Shown here: positions 27,026 through 35,966 of the stretch, in pieces
Layout: each line of letters opens with the position of its first letter
Position numbering within the stretch: the stretch's first letter is position 1
Assembly: GCA_016291495.1 (NCBI GenBank)
Contig: JAEEXI010000004.1
Location: forward strand, 1-64,000
From: Prevotella sp.
Lineage (GTDB): Bacteria; Bacteroidota; Bacteroidia; Bacteroidales; Bacteroidaceae
Length of the DNA stretch: 64,000 nucleotides
Direction: 5' to 3'
Position numbers and translations under genes: made by a program
Notes under the pieces: generated by a model
What the model was told of the DNA's origin: nothing
The model's input: the letters and a program-made list of their open reading frames with translations, nothing else
Databases searched by the model: none

Positions 27026-27940
27026 ATGAATTATAAGTCATTGATAAGAAGTCGAGATTTGAGAATTAAACTACTTCATGCTTTTGATTGGATTCCTGAT
27101 AAGCTTATGATACAGATACAATACTTTATCAGAACTGGTCGCAAGCTCAATCTAAAGAATCCTAAGAGATTCTCCGAAAAATTGAACTGGTACAAGCTTT
27201 ACTGGAGGACTCCGGAAATGAAGCAGTGTGTTGACAAGTATGATGTTCGCGAATTTGTCAAAGCCAAAGGTTGTGAGGACTTACTCAATGAATGCTATGG
27301 CGTTTATGACAGGTTTGAAGATATTGATTTTGCCAAGCTTCCAAATCGGTTTGTTATTAAAGATACTCTCGGAGGCGGAGGTAGCTCTGTAGTCATAGTT
27401 AAAGACAAGAATCAACTCGATATGACTAAACTCAAACACCAAACGGAGGGGTGGATTTCCATTAAGGGGAAAAATGCAGGTCGGGCTTGGTTTTATGAGA
27501 ATAAGCACAGAATCATTATTGAGAAATTTATAGATTCTTCGGATAATATCTATGGTCTTATAGATTATAAATTTTTCTGTTTTAATGGAAAAGCAAAGTT
27601 TATGTATGTTATAACCGAGCGAAAGTTAGGTGCTGGTGCAAAATTTGGAATATTCGACATGAACTATTTACGGTACCCTGTTAGAAGAAATGATGAGAGG
27701 GTTATGACAGATGAACCACCACGCCCTTCAAATTTTGATGATATGATAAAAATAGCAGAAAAGCTTTCGGAAGGTTTCCCTGAAGTGAGGGTAGATCTTT
27801 ATGATGTTAAAGGGAAAATTATTTTTGGGGAGTTGACTTTTTTTGATGGCTCTGGCTATATGAAGTTTGAACCTGACGAATATGATTTTAAATTCGGAGA
27901 TTTCTTCGTTCTCCCCCCAAAAAGGGATTATAATTCGTGA
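27026..27940 (+). CDS. TupA-like ATP-grasp glycan-biosynthesis protein
   Basis: A 304-aa protein of the TupA-like ATP-grasp family (PF14305). The N-terminal 'LKNPKRFSEKLNWYKLYW' block is diagnostic, followed by 'FVIKDTLGGGGSSVVIVKDK' (ATP-binding glycine loop) and 'VRVDLYDVKGKIIFGELTFFDGSGYMKFEPDEYD' with acidic metal-binding residues at the end. TupA takes part in glutamyl-glucuronate polymer synthesis in Bacillus. Here it could ligate an amino acid or acyl group to the glycan, of interest given the adenylation module upstream. Confidence 0.85.
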   Translation: MNYKSLIRSRDLRIKLLHAFDWIPDKLMIQIQYFIRTGRKLNLKNPKRFSEKLNWYKLYWRTPEMKQCVDKYDVREFVKAKGCEDLLNECYGVYDRFEDIDFAKLPNRFVIKDTLGGGGSSVVIVKDKNQLDMTKLKHQTEGWISIKGKNAGRAWFYENKHRIIIEKFIDSSDNIYGLIDYKFFCFNGKAKFMYVITERKLGAGAKFGIFDMNYLRYPVRRNDERVMTDEPPRPSNFDDMIKIAEKLSEGFPEVRVDLYDVKGKIIFGELTFFDGSGYMKFEPDEYDFKFGDFFVLPPKRDYNS

Positions 27941-28009
27941 TGATATTTTTTTTAGTGGTTTCGTAATTTAAGAAGCAAAGAAGGGCTAGCCTCTCTCAAC
28001 TTTTAGTTC

Positions 28010-28999
28010 TTGCTTTATTTGAGTGTTAGAGTTGTGATTAATAATAGGTTCTTTTTCCGACTTCGGCAGTTTGGCGGTCTCCGATTGCTTAAAGGTTATA
28101 CCCGTTTGGGAGTTGCAACTGTGGCATTAAGATGTGGAATAGATATTCTCTTGCGACATAAATCCATCCATGAGGCAACTTCCACAGTTAGTGCTGCTGT
28201 AATTCCTAAATTGAGGGAACATTATTCTTCTATCATAAAGTCTTTTCTGCAAAAAAATGATAATGATAGCTGGAAAAAGAATCTCCCGAGTAAGAATGTA
28301 TGGATCTACTGGAGGCAAGGATTTGAGACTGCTCCTGTGATTGTGAAAAGATGCGTTGACAGTGCCAAGAGATTCTTAATTGATAATGACATTACACTCT
28401 TGACAGCTGAAAACATCAGTCAATATGTAACATTACCTGATTACATTGAGGAAAAACATAAGAAAGGAATAATACCAGAAGCACACTATTCAGATATACT
28501 GAGACTGGAGTTTCTGACTAAATATGGAGGGCTTTGGCTTGACGCAACTGTATTGATGACAGGTAACGACTTTCCTAAAGAAATGCTGGAAAGCAAATTA
28601 TTCCTCTTTCAGCAATTAAATAGGGGTGAGGATAACAGATTTAGTGGTATTTCAAATTGGATGATATGTTCAGTTGCAGGGCACCCTTTGTTGGAGACAG
28701 TAAAAGAAACCCTTTGTTTATATTGGAAAGAAAATGATTGCCTGTTGGAGTATTATATTTTTCATTTATTCTTTGCGATGGCAGTGGCAGAAAAACCGGA
28801 ATATATGGATGATGTGCCCAGGTATAGCAACCGTACACCCCATCTGCTGCAACGACGACTGGCAGATAACTATGATGAGCAGTGGATGCAAGAGCTGAAA
28901 AGACGAGCATGGTTTCATAAACTGACATATAGGTTGCCTAAAGGGGCAGAGAGTGAAGGAACATTCTATGATAAATTGATAAACAAAGATCAAATATAA
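28010..28999 (+). CDS. Capsular polysaccharide synthesis glycosyltransferase (Caps_synth/GT32-like)
   Basis: About 329 aa of the Caps_synth family (PF05704): 'VWIYWRQGFETAPVIVKRCVDS' near residue 95, 'HYSDILRLEFLTKYGGLWLDATVLMT' with the DxD-like Asp, and 'ISNWMICSVAGHPLL'. An in-frame stop at 28004-28006 leaves only TTG/GTG starts and no ATG in the conserved N-terminal part; TTG 28010 is the earliest possible. An eight-T run lies at about 27946-27953, upstream of this start, so an N-terminal frameshift is possible. The catalytic region appears intact. Confidence 0.75.
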   Translation: MLYLSVRVVINNRFFFRLRQFGGLRLLKGYTRLGVATVALRCGIDILLRHKSIHEATSTVSAAVIPKLREHYSSIIKSFLQKNDNDSWKKNLPSKNVWIYWRQGFETAPVIVKRCVDSAKRFLIDNDITLLTAENISQYVTLPDYIEEKHKKGIIPEAHYSDILRLEFLTKYGGLWLDATVLMTGNDFPKEMLESKLFLFQQLNRGEDNRFSGISNWMICSVAGHPLLETVKETLCLYWKENDCLLEYYIFHLFFAMAVAEKPEYMDDVPRYSNRTPHLLQRRLADNYDEQWMQELKRRAWFHKLTYRLPKGAESEGTFYDKLINKDQI

Positions 29000-29003
29000 A
29001 CTG

Positions 29004-30128
29004 ATGAGTAAACTTTTTATAGTAGTTAACGTTGACTGGTTTTTCCTATCTCACCGAAAAGATGTAGCCCTTGCTGCACAGAAGGCAGGGTGGGACGTAA
29101 CGATCGTGACGGCAGATACGGGAAAACTTAAGGATATTGAAACTATCGGGCTGAAGGTAATCAACCTTCCCATGTCTCGATCTGGGATGAACATCAAGGA
29201 GGAGTTAGGGACACTTAACTTCCTGAGAAAGCTGTATAAGCGAGAAAAACCTGATGTGGTACACCATGTAGGAATGAAGACCATCCTATGGGGTACTCTT
29301 GCAGCAAAGTTCACTCATGTGAATGGAGTGGTGAATGCTATCAGTGGTTTGGGTGGTTTCTTTGCCAAGGAGAATCAAGGGCTGGTGGCCAAAGTGATGC
29401 CTAAGGTTCTGAAGTTCTCCCATGCCAGAAAGAACCTGCTTTGCATCTTCCAGAATGATGATGACAAAGGATTGTATATCAGCAATGGCATCATCAAGGT
29501 GAATCAAGCAAGGTTCATCAAGGGGTCTGGCGTGGACTTGAATAAATTCGTTTATACGCCAGAGCCTGCTGAGGGTAAGATTAGGATTATTCTCACAGCT
29601 CGTATGATCGTGGAGAAGGGAATCTTTATTCTTACAGAGGCGGCTGAAAGGTTGCGTGCGAAATATGGTAATAAGGCCGAGTTTCTGTTAGTAGGTGGAA
29701 TAGATGACCATCCTGGTGCTATTACAGAGGAACAACTCAAGGCCGTTTGTGACGGTTTATACATCCAGTGGTTGGGGTACAGAACAGATGTAAGGGAACT
29801 CTTGATGAAGAGCCACATTGTTGCCTTCCCAAGTTACTATATGGAGGGTTTGCCTAAGTCATTGATAGAGGCTTGCGCTATTGGTCGTCCTATCATTACT
29901 TGCAATTCTGTGGGGTGCAAAGACACTGTGGTTGACGGGTATAATGGATATCTTATTCCCACAAAGGATGTGGATGCATTGGTAGAGAAACTGGATACCC
30001 TGATCTCTGACAGCTCTTTGCGTCAGGAGATGGGAAGAAACTCAAGAAAATATGCTGAAGAATATTTCTCAATCGATACAGTGATAGAAAGACATATGGC
30101 TATTTATAACGAACTTATTCAGAAATGA
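29004..30128 (+). CDS. Glycosyltransferase family 4 (PglA/WbnH-like)
   Basis: A 374-aa GT-B enzyme: N-terminal 'FIVVNVDWFFLSHRKDVALAAQKAGWDVTIVT', 'PDVVHHVGMKTILWGTLAA', then the donor half with 'ILTARMIVEKGIFILTEAAE' and 'PSYYMEGLPKSLIEACAIGRPIITCNSVGCKDTV' (E-x7-E). The pattern resembles N-acetylhexosaminyl transferases that act early on undecaprenyl-linked acceptors and cluster with FucNAc/WecA genes. Overlaps the following SDR gene by ATGA. Confidence 0.88.
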   Translation: MSKLFIVVNVDWFFLSHRKDVALAAQKAGWDVTIVTADTGKLKDIETIGLKVINLPMSRSGMNIKEELGTLNFLRKLYKREKPDVVHHVGMKTILWGTLAAKFTHVNGVVNAISGLGGFFAKENQGLVAKVMPKVLKFSHARKNLLCIFQNDDDKGLYISNGIIKVNQARFIKGSGVDLNKFVYTPEPAEGKIRIILTARMIVEKGIFILTEAAERLRAKYGNKAEFLLVGGIDDHPGAITEEQLKAVCDGLYIQWLGYRTDVRELLMKSHIVAFPSYYMEGLPKSLIEACAIGRPIITCNSVGCKDTVVDGYNGYLIPTKDVDALVEKLDTLISDSSLRQEMGRNSRKYAEEYFSIDTVIERHMAIYNELIQK

Positions 30129-31081
30129 AGATATTAATTACAGGAGTCCACGGATTCGTGGGTTCGAACTTAGTTGCTTCTCTATCCAAGGAGCACACAA
30201 TTTATGGGCTGGATATTATCTCTCCAAGCAAAGAAGGCATCAAATACACTTTCTCTTGGGATGATCTAGATAAGGAGAATATGATTCCTCAGGTGGATGC
30301 TATTATCCATCTGGCTGGCAAGGCTCACGATACGAAGAACCAGACGGTATCTGATGTGTATTTCAAGGTGAACCGTGATTTGACTATCAAGATATTCGAC
30401 TATTTCTGTAATCATCCTAACATCAAGAAGTTTGTTTTCTTCAGCACTGCTAAGGCTGCTGCTGATAAAGTGGAAGGTATCTTAACTGAGGATGTGGTTC
30501 CTACACCTGTTGGCCCTTATGGAGAGAGCAAAATTGCCGCAGAAACGTATATCCTGAGCACGATGAAGAATCGCCCTGATGAGTTCGCTGATAAGGGCGT
30601 GTATATCTTCCGTCCTTGCATGATTCATGGACCTGGCAACAAGGGAAATCTGAATCTGTTGTATAATGTGGTTCGAAAGGGAATTCCTTGGCCACTTGGC
30701 GCTTTTGAGAATCGCAGGACGTTCACTTCTATTGGGAACATTTGCTTTGCAATAGAAGGAGTTTTAACTAAGAATGTGACTTCTGGTATTTACAACATGG
30801 GCGATGATGAGGCACTCTCTACCAATGAACTGATTGAAGAGATCTGTAAATCATTGGGGAAGAAGCCACGTATATGGAAACTTCCCAAGAGCTTGATGGC
30901 TGGTGTTGCCAAGATTGGTGGCGCACTCCATTTGCCATTGGATTCAGAACGGTTAAGAAAACTTACGGAGAATTATATTTCCTCCAATGCGAAGATTAAG
31001 AAAGCACTTGGTGTTGATAAGATGCCAGTGGATGCAAGAGAAGGTCTTAAAGTGACATTAGAGAGTTTTAAATGCGATTAG
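30125..31081 (+). CDS. NAD-dependent epimerase/dehydratase (sugar 4-epimerase-like)
   Basis: A 318-aa extended SDR: 'ILITGVHGFVGSNLVASL', 'DAIIHLAGKAHDTKN', and the catalytic 'PYGESKIAAETYIL' Tyr-x3-Lys. Similar proteins sit next to initiating transferases in Bacteroidales loci and are annotated as UDP-hexosamine 4-epimerases or reductases; the exact substrate is unresolved. Its last 10 nt overlap the next gene. Confidence 0.82.
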   Translation: MKILITGVHGFVGSNLVASLSKEHTIYGLDIISPSKEGIKYTFSWDDLDKENMIPQVDAIIHLAGKAHDTKNQTVSDVYFKVNRDLTIKIFDYFCNHPNIKKFVFFSTAKAAADKVEGILTEDVVPTPVGPYGESKIAAETYILSTMKNRPDEFADKGVYIFRPCMIHGPGNKGNLNLLYNVVRKGIPWPLGAFENRRTFTSIGNICFAIEGVLTKNVTSGIYNMGDDEALSTNELIEEICKSLGKKPRIWKLPKSLMAGVAKIGGALHLPLDSERLRKLTENYISSNAKIKKALGVDKMPVDAREGLKVTLESFKCD

Positions 31082-32175
31082 ACAACAATCAGGAAGCATT
31101 TTTCGCATTGCTGAAAGCTGGACTTTGGGATACCGAAGTAGAGCTTGCACCCTATGGGGAACTGGACTATAGCGAAATATACCGGTTGGCTGAAGAACAA
31201 TCGGTAGTGGGCCTCGTGGCTGCAGGACTGGAGCATGCTACGGATGTCAAACCTTCTAAATCAGCTATTCTTCCATTTTTGACCCAGGTGATCGTCTTGG
31301 AACAGCACAATCAAGCGATGAATAACTTCATTGCTAAAATTGTGGCCAAGATGCGTGAGGCTGGTATTTACACTATTCTAGTAAAGGGGCAAGGCGTAGC
31401 ACAATGTTATGAAAGACCATTGTGGAGAGCTTGTGGAGATGTGGATTTTCTCTTGAGTGACCCTAACTATGAGCAAGCGAAGTCTTTCCTGATGCCATTA
31501 GCAACAGAAGTTGAAGATGAGGATAGATTCAAGAAGCATATCGGGATGACCATTGACCAATGGGTGGTGGAATTGCACGGAACTATGTACACTCAATTAT
31601 CGAGAAGAGTTAATAAGGGTGTGAATGCTGTTCAGAATAACATCTTCGTGAGAGGCGAGGTTCGCTCTTGGCAGAATGGTGATACAACAGTTTTCCTCCC
31701 AAGTGCAGACAATGATATACTCTTGGTTTTTACGCACTTCCTCAACCATTTCTTTGTTGGTGGTGTAGGGTTGAGACAGATTTGTGACTGGTGCAGATTG
31801 CTGTGGACATATAAGGATAAGATAGATGTAAATAGGCTTGAAATGAGCCTCAAAAAAATGGGAGTCCTGTCTGAATGGAAAGCCTTCTCTGCATTTGCCG
31901 TGGAATATCTTGGGATGCCTGAAGATACGATGCCCTTGTATAGTTCAAAGTATAAAGTTCAAGGCTCAAAGATATTGAGAGTTGTCCTAGAAGCAGGTAA
32001 CTTTGGCCACAATAAAGACAACACCTACCGGAGTCAGTACAAGAGAATCAGAAGCCACCTGATAACTTTTGTCCGCAGAACTGGCGAGTTCTTCCGTTTG
32101 GCTTCAATCTTCCCTGTGGATGCCCCTAAATTCTTTATCCACTATATGCTCCGCAGGTTAAAAAAAGTGGTTTAA
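31072..32175 (+). CDS. Nucleotidyltransferase-fold protein (NTP_transf_5-like)
   Basis: A 367-aa protein. 'YTILVKGQGVAQCYERPLWRACGDVDFLL' contains the Gly-x-Asp-x-Asp metal-binding motif of the uncharacterised nucleotidyltransferase family PF14907, and 'DNDILLVFTHFLNHFFVGGVGLRQICDWCRLL' is its conserved C-terminal half. Function in glycan loci is unknown; nucleotidylation or phospho-modification of the polymer has been proposed for relatives. About ten residues near position 291-300 (YSSKYKVQGS) are encoded by a heptamer tandem array, which suggests repeat DNA inserted into the frame without breaking it. Confidence 0.82.
   Translation: MRLDNNQEAFFALLKAGLWDTEVELAPYGELDYSEIYRLAEEQSVVGLVAAGLEHATDVKPSKSAILPFLTQVIVLEQHNQAMNNFIAKIVAKMREAGIYTILVKGQGVAQCYERPLWRACGDVDFLLSDPNYEQAKSFLMPLATEVEDEDRFKKHIGMTIDQWVVELHGTMYTQLSRRVNKGVNAVQNNIFVRGEVRSWQNGDTTVFLPSADNDILLVFTHFLNHFFVGGVGLRQICDWCRLLWTYKDKIDVNRLEMSLKKMGVLSEWKAFSAFAVEYLGMPEDTMPLYSSKYKVQGSKILRVVLEAGNFGHNKDNTYRSQYKRIRSHLITFVRRTGEFFRLASIFPVDAPKFFIHYMLRRLKKVV
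31942..31969 (+). repeat. Heptamer array AGTTCAA-type, 4 copies, inside a gene
   Basis: AGTTCAA, AGTATAA, AGTTCAA and GGCTCAA run without gaps inside the nucleotidyltransferase gene. Twenty-eight nt is not a multiple of three, so the array can only be tolerated with a compensating flank change or as an older insertion. Confidence 0.75.
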
Positions 32176-32270
32176 ACAATCTGAGTTCCATCTTTTGTTG
32201 AAGCTCGGGCCATTAGAGAACATTAATTTTTTGTCTATTGTTTGAATTATAACAATTAAAAATAATAATT

Positions 32271-33182
32271 ATGAAAGGTATTGTACTTGCTGGTGGATCA
32301 GGAACCAGACTATATCCTATCACTAAGGGTGTAAGTAAGCAGCTTCTGCCTATTTATGACAAACCAATGATTTACTATCCAGTTAGCGTGTTGATGCTAG
32401 CTGGAATTAGAGAGATACTTATCATCTCAACACCATACGACCTTCCTGGATTCAAACGGCTCTTGGGAGATGGCTCAGATTATGGAGTGCACTTTGAGTA
32501 TGCTGAAGAGCCATCTCCTGATGGGCTGGCTCAGGCATTCATCATTGGAGAGAAGTTTATTGGTGATGATAGCGCTTGTCTTGTTCTTGGTGACAACATC
32601 TTCCATGGTGCTGGTTTCACAGGTATGCTCAGAGAGGCTGTTAGAACCGCTGAGGAGGAAAAGAAAGCCACCGTATTCGGTTATTGGGTATCTGATCCTG
32701 AACGCTATGGTGTTGCTGAGTTTGATAAGAACGGCAACTGCCTGAGCATTGAGGAGAAACCCAAAGAGCCCAAGAGCAACTATGCAGTTGTGGGTCTGTA
32801 CTTCTACCCTAACAAGGTTGTCAATGTGGCTAAAAGCATCAAACCTTCTGCTCGTGGTGAGCTTGAAATCACTACAGTAAACCAGTGGTTCCTCAATGAT
32901 GGTGAACTGAAAGTGCAAACCCTCGGAAGAGGATTTGCTTGGCTCGATACTGGTACTCACGATTCTCTATCAGAAGCTTCCAATTATATTGAGACTATCG
33001 AGAAGCGTCAAGGTTTGAAAGTGGCATGTCTTGAAGGTATTGCACTTCGTAAGGGCTGGATAACTCCTGCTCAGTTGCGTGAAACTGCTAAGCCGATGCT
33101 CAAGAACCAGTACGGGCAGTACTTGATGTGCATAGCGGATGAGGTGGAGAAGAAAGGAATGAAAGGGGCGGATGAGTTTTGA
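32271..33182 (+). CDS. rfbA: Glucose-1-phosphate thymidylyltransferase
   Basis: A 303-aa RmlA: '[36 protein letters not shown]' at the N-terminus and '[32 protein letters not shown]' at the end of the catalytic region. It makes dTDP-glucose for L-rhamnose. Preceded by a 95-bp AT-rich gap, the longest in this part of the locus, which may hold an internal promoter although no consensus is clear. The stop codon lies at the first unit of a heptamer array. Confidence 0.95.
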   Translation: MKGIVLAGGSGTRLYPITKGVSKQLLPIYDKPMIYYPVSVLMLAGIREILIISTPYDLPGFKRLLGDGSDYGVHFEYAEEPSPDGLAQAFIIGEKFIGDDSACLVLGDNIFHGAGFTGMLREAVRTAEEEKKATVFGYWVSDPERYGVAEFDKNGNCLSIEEKPKEPKSNYAVVGLYFYPNKVVNVAKSIKPSARGELEITTVNQWFLNDGELKVQTLGRGFAWLDTGTHDSLSEASNYIETIEKRQGLKVACLEGIALRKGWITPAQLRETAKPMLKNQYGQYLMCIADEVEKKGMKGADEF

Positions 33183-33208
33183 GTTATGGGTTATGAGTAA
33201 TGAGTTCT
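33181..33208 (+). repeat. Heptamer array GAGTTAT-type, 4 copies, at the rfbA stop
   Basis: GAGTTAT, GGGTTAT, GAGTAAT and GAGTTCT. The first unit supplies the last two bases of the rfbA TGA stop. The array fills most of the gap to rfbC, whose start is 8 bp after it. Confidence 0.75.
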
Positions 33209-33215
33209 GAAGAAT

Positions 33216-33779
33216 ATGATTAATGTTATAGATACCGCCATTGAAGGCGTAAAGATTATTGAACCGAAAATATTCGGTGATAGTAGGGGGTACTTCTATG
33301 AGAGCTTCTCCCAGAGAGATTTTGAAGAGAAGGTAGCCAAGGTGACCTTTGTTCAGGATAACCAGAGTTTTAGTCATTATGGTGTTCTGAGAGGGTTGCA
33401 CTTCCAAAATCCGCCCTACTGCCAGAGTAAGTTGGTTAGAGTGATACAAGGCAAGGTGGTGGATGTGGCTGTTGACATCCGTAAGGGTAGTCCCACCTAT
33501 GGACAGCATGTGGCAGTGGAGCTTACAGGTGAGAACCACAGGCAGTTCTTTATACCAAAAGGCTTTGCCCATGGCTTTGTAGTGCTGAGCGAAACAGCTC
33601 TGTTCCAATACAAGTGCGATGAGTTCTACCATCCTGAAGCAGAAGGTGCCATCATGTGGAATGACCCAGACTTGGGCATTGAATGGCCCATCAAGGCAGA
33701 AGATGTGGAATTGAGTGAAAAGGACAAGCATCATCCCTTCCTCAAGGACTTTGTTTCACCTTTTGAATTTGGCAAGTAA
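33216..33779 (+). CDS. rfbC: dTDP-4-dehydrorhamnose 3,5-epimerase
   Basis: A 187-aa RmlC cupin: 'EPKIFGDSRGYFYESFSQRDFE', 'QDNQSFSHYGVLRGLHFQ' with the catalytic His region, 'VVDVAVDIRKGSPTYGQ', and 'FIPKGFAHGFVVLSE'. Normal full length. The stop overlaps the rfbD start by one base (TAATG). Part of the dTDP-rhamnose set with rfbA and rfbD; rfbB is not in the window. Confidence 0.95.
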   Translation: MINVIDTAIEGVKIIEPKIFGDSRGYFYESFSQRDFEEKVAKVTFVQDNQSFSHYGVLRGLHFQNPPYCQSKLVRVIQGKVVDVAVDIRKGSPTYGQHVAVELTGENHRQFFIPKGFAHGFVVLSETALFQYKCDEFYHPEAEGAIMWNDPDLGIEWPIKAEDVELSEKDKHHPFLKDFVSPFEFGK

Positions 33780-34657
33780 TGAATGTTTTAGTAACAGGAG
33801 CCAATGGCCAGCTTGGAAACGAAATGCAAATTGTTTCCAAGAATAGCAAAGATAAATACTTCTTCACGGATGTATGTGATGGCTATGAACATCTGGATAT
33901 AACGGACTTGGATGCCATTCGAGCCTATTTAGTATCGCACGATATTAATGCTGTGGTCAATTGTGCTGCATGGACCAATGTAGATGGCGCTGAAGATCCT
34001 GAGAAATATGCCTTGGTAGAGAAACTGAATGCCAAAGCTCCAGAGAACTTGGCCATTGCCATGAAAGAGGTCAACGGCTTGTTGGTTCATATCTCCACAG
34101 ACTATGTGTTTGGTGGCGACCCTTACAATACCCCTTGCAAGGAAGATCAGAAAGGTACTCCTACTGGTGTTTATGGCAAGACCAAGTTGATGGGAGAACA
34201 GCTGATTCAGGCTACAGGCGTAAATTACGTCATCATCCGTACAGCATGGCTCTATAGTGAGTTCGGCAAGAACTTCGTGAAAACGATGCTCAACCTCACA
34301 GCAACCAAACCGCAGTTGAAGGTTGTCTTCGACCAGACGGGTACACCTACCTATGCTGGTGACTTGGCAGTTGCAATCTATGATATCGTAGGGAATCGCA
34401 AGTTTGAAGGAAACACGGGGGTTTACCACTTCAGCAACGAGGGGGTATGCTCTTGGTACGACTTTACCAAGATGATTGCTCAACTTGCTGGAAACAACGC
34501 ATGTGACATTCAGCCTTGCCACAGCGACGAGTTCCCCTCACCTGTAAAACGCCCTGCATATTCTGTTCTCGACAAGACAAAGATTAAAGAAACCTTTGGT
34601 ATCAAGATTCCATATTGGACAGACAGTTTGATAAAATGCATGGAGCAAATTTTGTAG
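33779..34657 (+). CDS. rfbD: dTDP-4-dehydrorhamnose reductase
   Basis: A 292-aa RmlD SDR: 'VLVTGANGQLGNEMQIV', 'VVNCAAWTNVDGAEDP', 'HISTDYVFGG', catalytic 'GVYGKTKLMGEQ' Tyr-x3-Lys, and 'WLYSEFGKNFVKTML'. It performs the last step to dTDP-L-rhamnose. Starts on the last base of the rfbC stop. Confidence 0.95.
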   Translation: MNVLVTGANGQLGNEMQIVSKNSKDKYFFTDVCDGYEHLDITDLDAIRAYLVSHDINAVVNCAAWTNVDGAEDPEKYALVEKLNAKAPENLAIAMKEVNGLLVHISTDYVFGGDPYNTPCKEDQKGTPTGVYGKTKLMGEQLIQATGVNYVIIRTAWLYSEFGKNFVKTMLNLTATKPQLKVVFDQTGTPTYAGDLAVAIYDIVGNRKFEGNTGVYHFSNEGVCSWYDFTKMIAQLAGNNACDIQPCHSDEFPSPVKRPAYSVLDKTKIKETFGIKIPYWTDSLIKCMEQIL

Positions 34658-34664
34658 TTGCAAT

Positions 34665-35948
34665 ATGGCCACTTTGTTGCTGGAAATGAATAACACAACA
34701 GATTTACAAATATCCCAGCGAGGAATTGACATGCCAGCTTCCCCTATCAGGAAGTTGGCCCCACTGGCGTATGCTGCTGAGGATAAGGGCGTGAAGATAT
34801 ATCGCCTGAACATTGGACAGCCTGATTTGCCTACACCTCAGAAGGCGCTGGATGCTTTGAAGCATGTGGATAGAACGACTCTGGAGTATTCTCCATCGCA
34901 AGGTTATCGCTCATTGCGCAAGGCTCTGGTGAACTACTATGACAGGTATCAGATAAAGCTTTCTGCTGATGATATTATCATTACTTGTGGTGGCTCTGAG
35001 GCTGTGTTGTTCGCATTCATGAGCTGCCTGAACCCAGGTGATGAAATTATTGTGCCAGAACCTGCTTATGCCAACTATATGGCATTTGCCGTAAGTGCAG
35101 GTGCTGTTATCAGAACAGTAACCACTACCATTGAGGAAGGCTTCTGTTTGCCCAAGGTGGAGAAGTTTGAAGAACTTATCAATGAGCGTACAAAAGCCAT
35201 CCTTATTTGCAATCCCAACAATCCTACGGGTTATCTCTATACACAAAAGGAGATGAACCAGATAAGGGACTTAGTGAAGAAACACAACCTCTATCTATTC
35301 TCTGATGAGGTGTATCGTGAGTTCATTTATACAGGCTCTCCCTACATCTCAGCTATGCACCTTGAGGGAATTGAGCAGAATGTGGTGCTGATAGATTCTG
35401 TTTCCAAGCGTTATTCTGAGTGTGGTATCCGTATTGGAGCACTGATAACGAAGAATGAGGCTGTTCGTAGGATAGTGATGAAGTTCTGTCAGGCTCGTTT
35501 GTCACCTCCTTTGATTGGCCAGATTGTGGCTGAAGCTTCTATTGAAGGAACTGAGGCATATTCGCGTGAGGTTTACGAAGAGTATCTTGAGCGCAGAAAG
35601 TGCCTGATTGATGGAGTCAATAAGATACCTGGATGCTATACTCCAATTCCTATGGGAGCATTCTATACAGTAGCAAAGCTGCCCGTGGAAGATACAGAGA
35701 AGTTCTGTGCATGGTGTCTTTCTGATTTCAGATGGAAAGATGAATTGACACCTAAGACCACTATGTTTAGTGGTTCAGAGATGGAGTGTGCTGGAGAAAC
35801 CATCATGATGGCTCCAGCTTCAGGATTCTATACTACCCCTGGAGTCGGTAACGACCAAGTGCGCCTTGCTTATGTGCTATGCAAGAAGGATTTGCAGAGG
35901 GCGTTGTTCCTTTTGGAGAAGGCGTTGGAAGAGTATAACAGTAAATAA
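34665..35948 (+). CDS. PLP-dependent class I/II aminotransferase
   Basis: A 427-aa fold-type I aminotransferase: 'YRLNIGQPDLPTPQKALDAL', 'ICNPNNPTGYLYTQKEM', 'LFSDEVYREFIYTG', and the PLP lysine in 'DSVSKRYSECGIRIGAL'. It looks like an amino-acid (aspartate-type) rather than a sugar aminotransferase (not DegT/WecE). It begins 7 bp after rfbD. Its presence between the rhamnose and FucNAc genes could mean supply of an amino acid for glycan decoration, or chance linkage. Confidence 0.88.
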   Translation: MATLLLEMNNTTDLQISQRGIDMPASPIRKLAPLAYAAEDKGVKIYRLNIGQPDLPTPQKALDALKHVDRTTLEYSPSQGYRSLRKALVNYYDRYQIKLSADDIIITCGGSEAVLFAFMSCLNPGDEIIVPEPAYANYMAFAVSAGAVIRTVTTTIEEGFCLPKVEKFEELINERTKAILICNPNNPTGYLYTQKEMNQIRDLVKKHNLYLFSDEVYREFIYTGSPYISAMHLEGIEQNVVLIDSVSKRYSECGIRIGALITKNEAVRRIVMKFCQARLSPPLIGQIVAEASIEGTEAYSREVYEEYLERRKCLIDGVNKIPGCYTPIPMGAFYTVAKLPVEDTEKFCAWCLSDFRWKDELTPKTTMFSGSEMECAGETIMMAPASGFYTTPGVGNDQVRLAYVLCKKDLQRALFLLEKALEEYNSK

Positions 35949-35966
35949 TAATATCAAATATAAATT

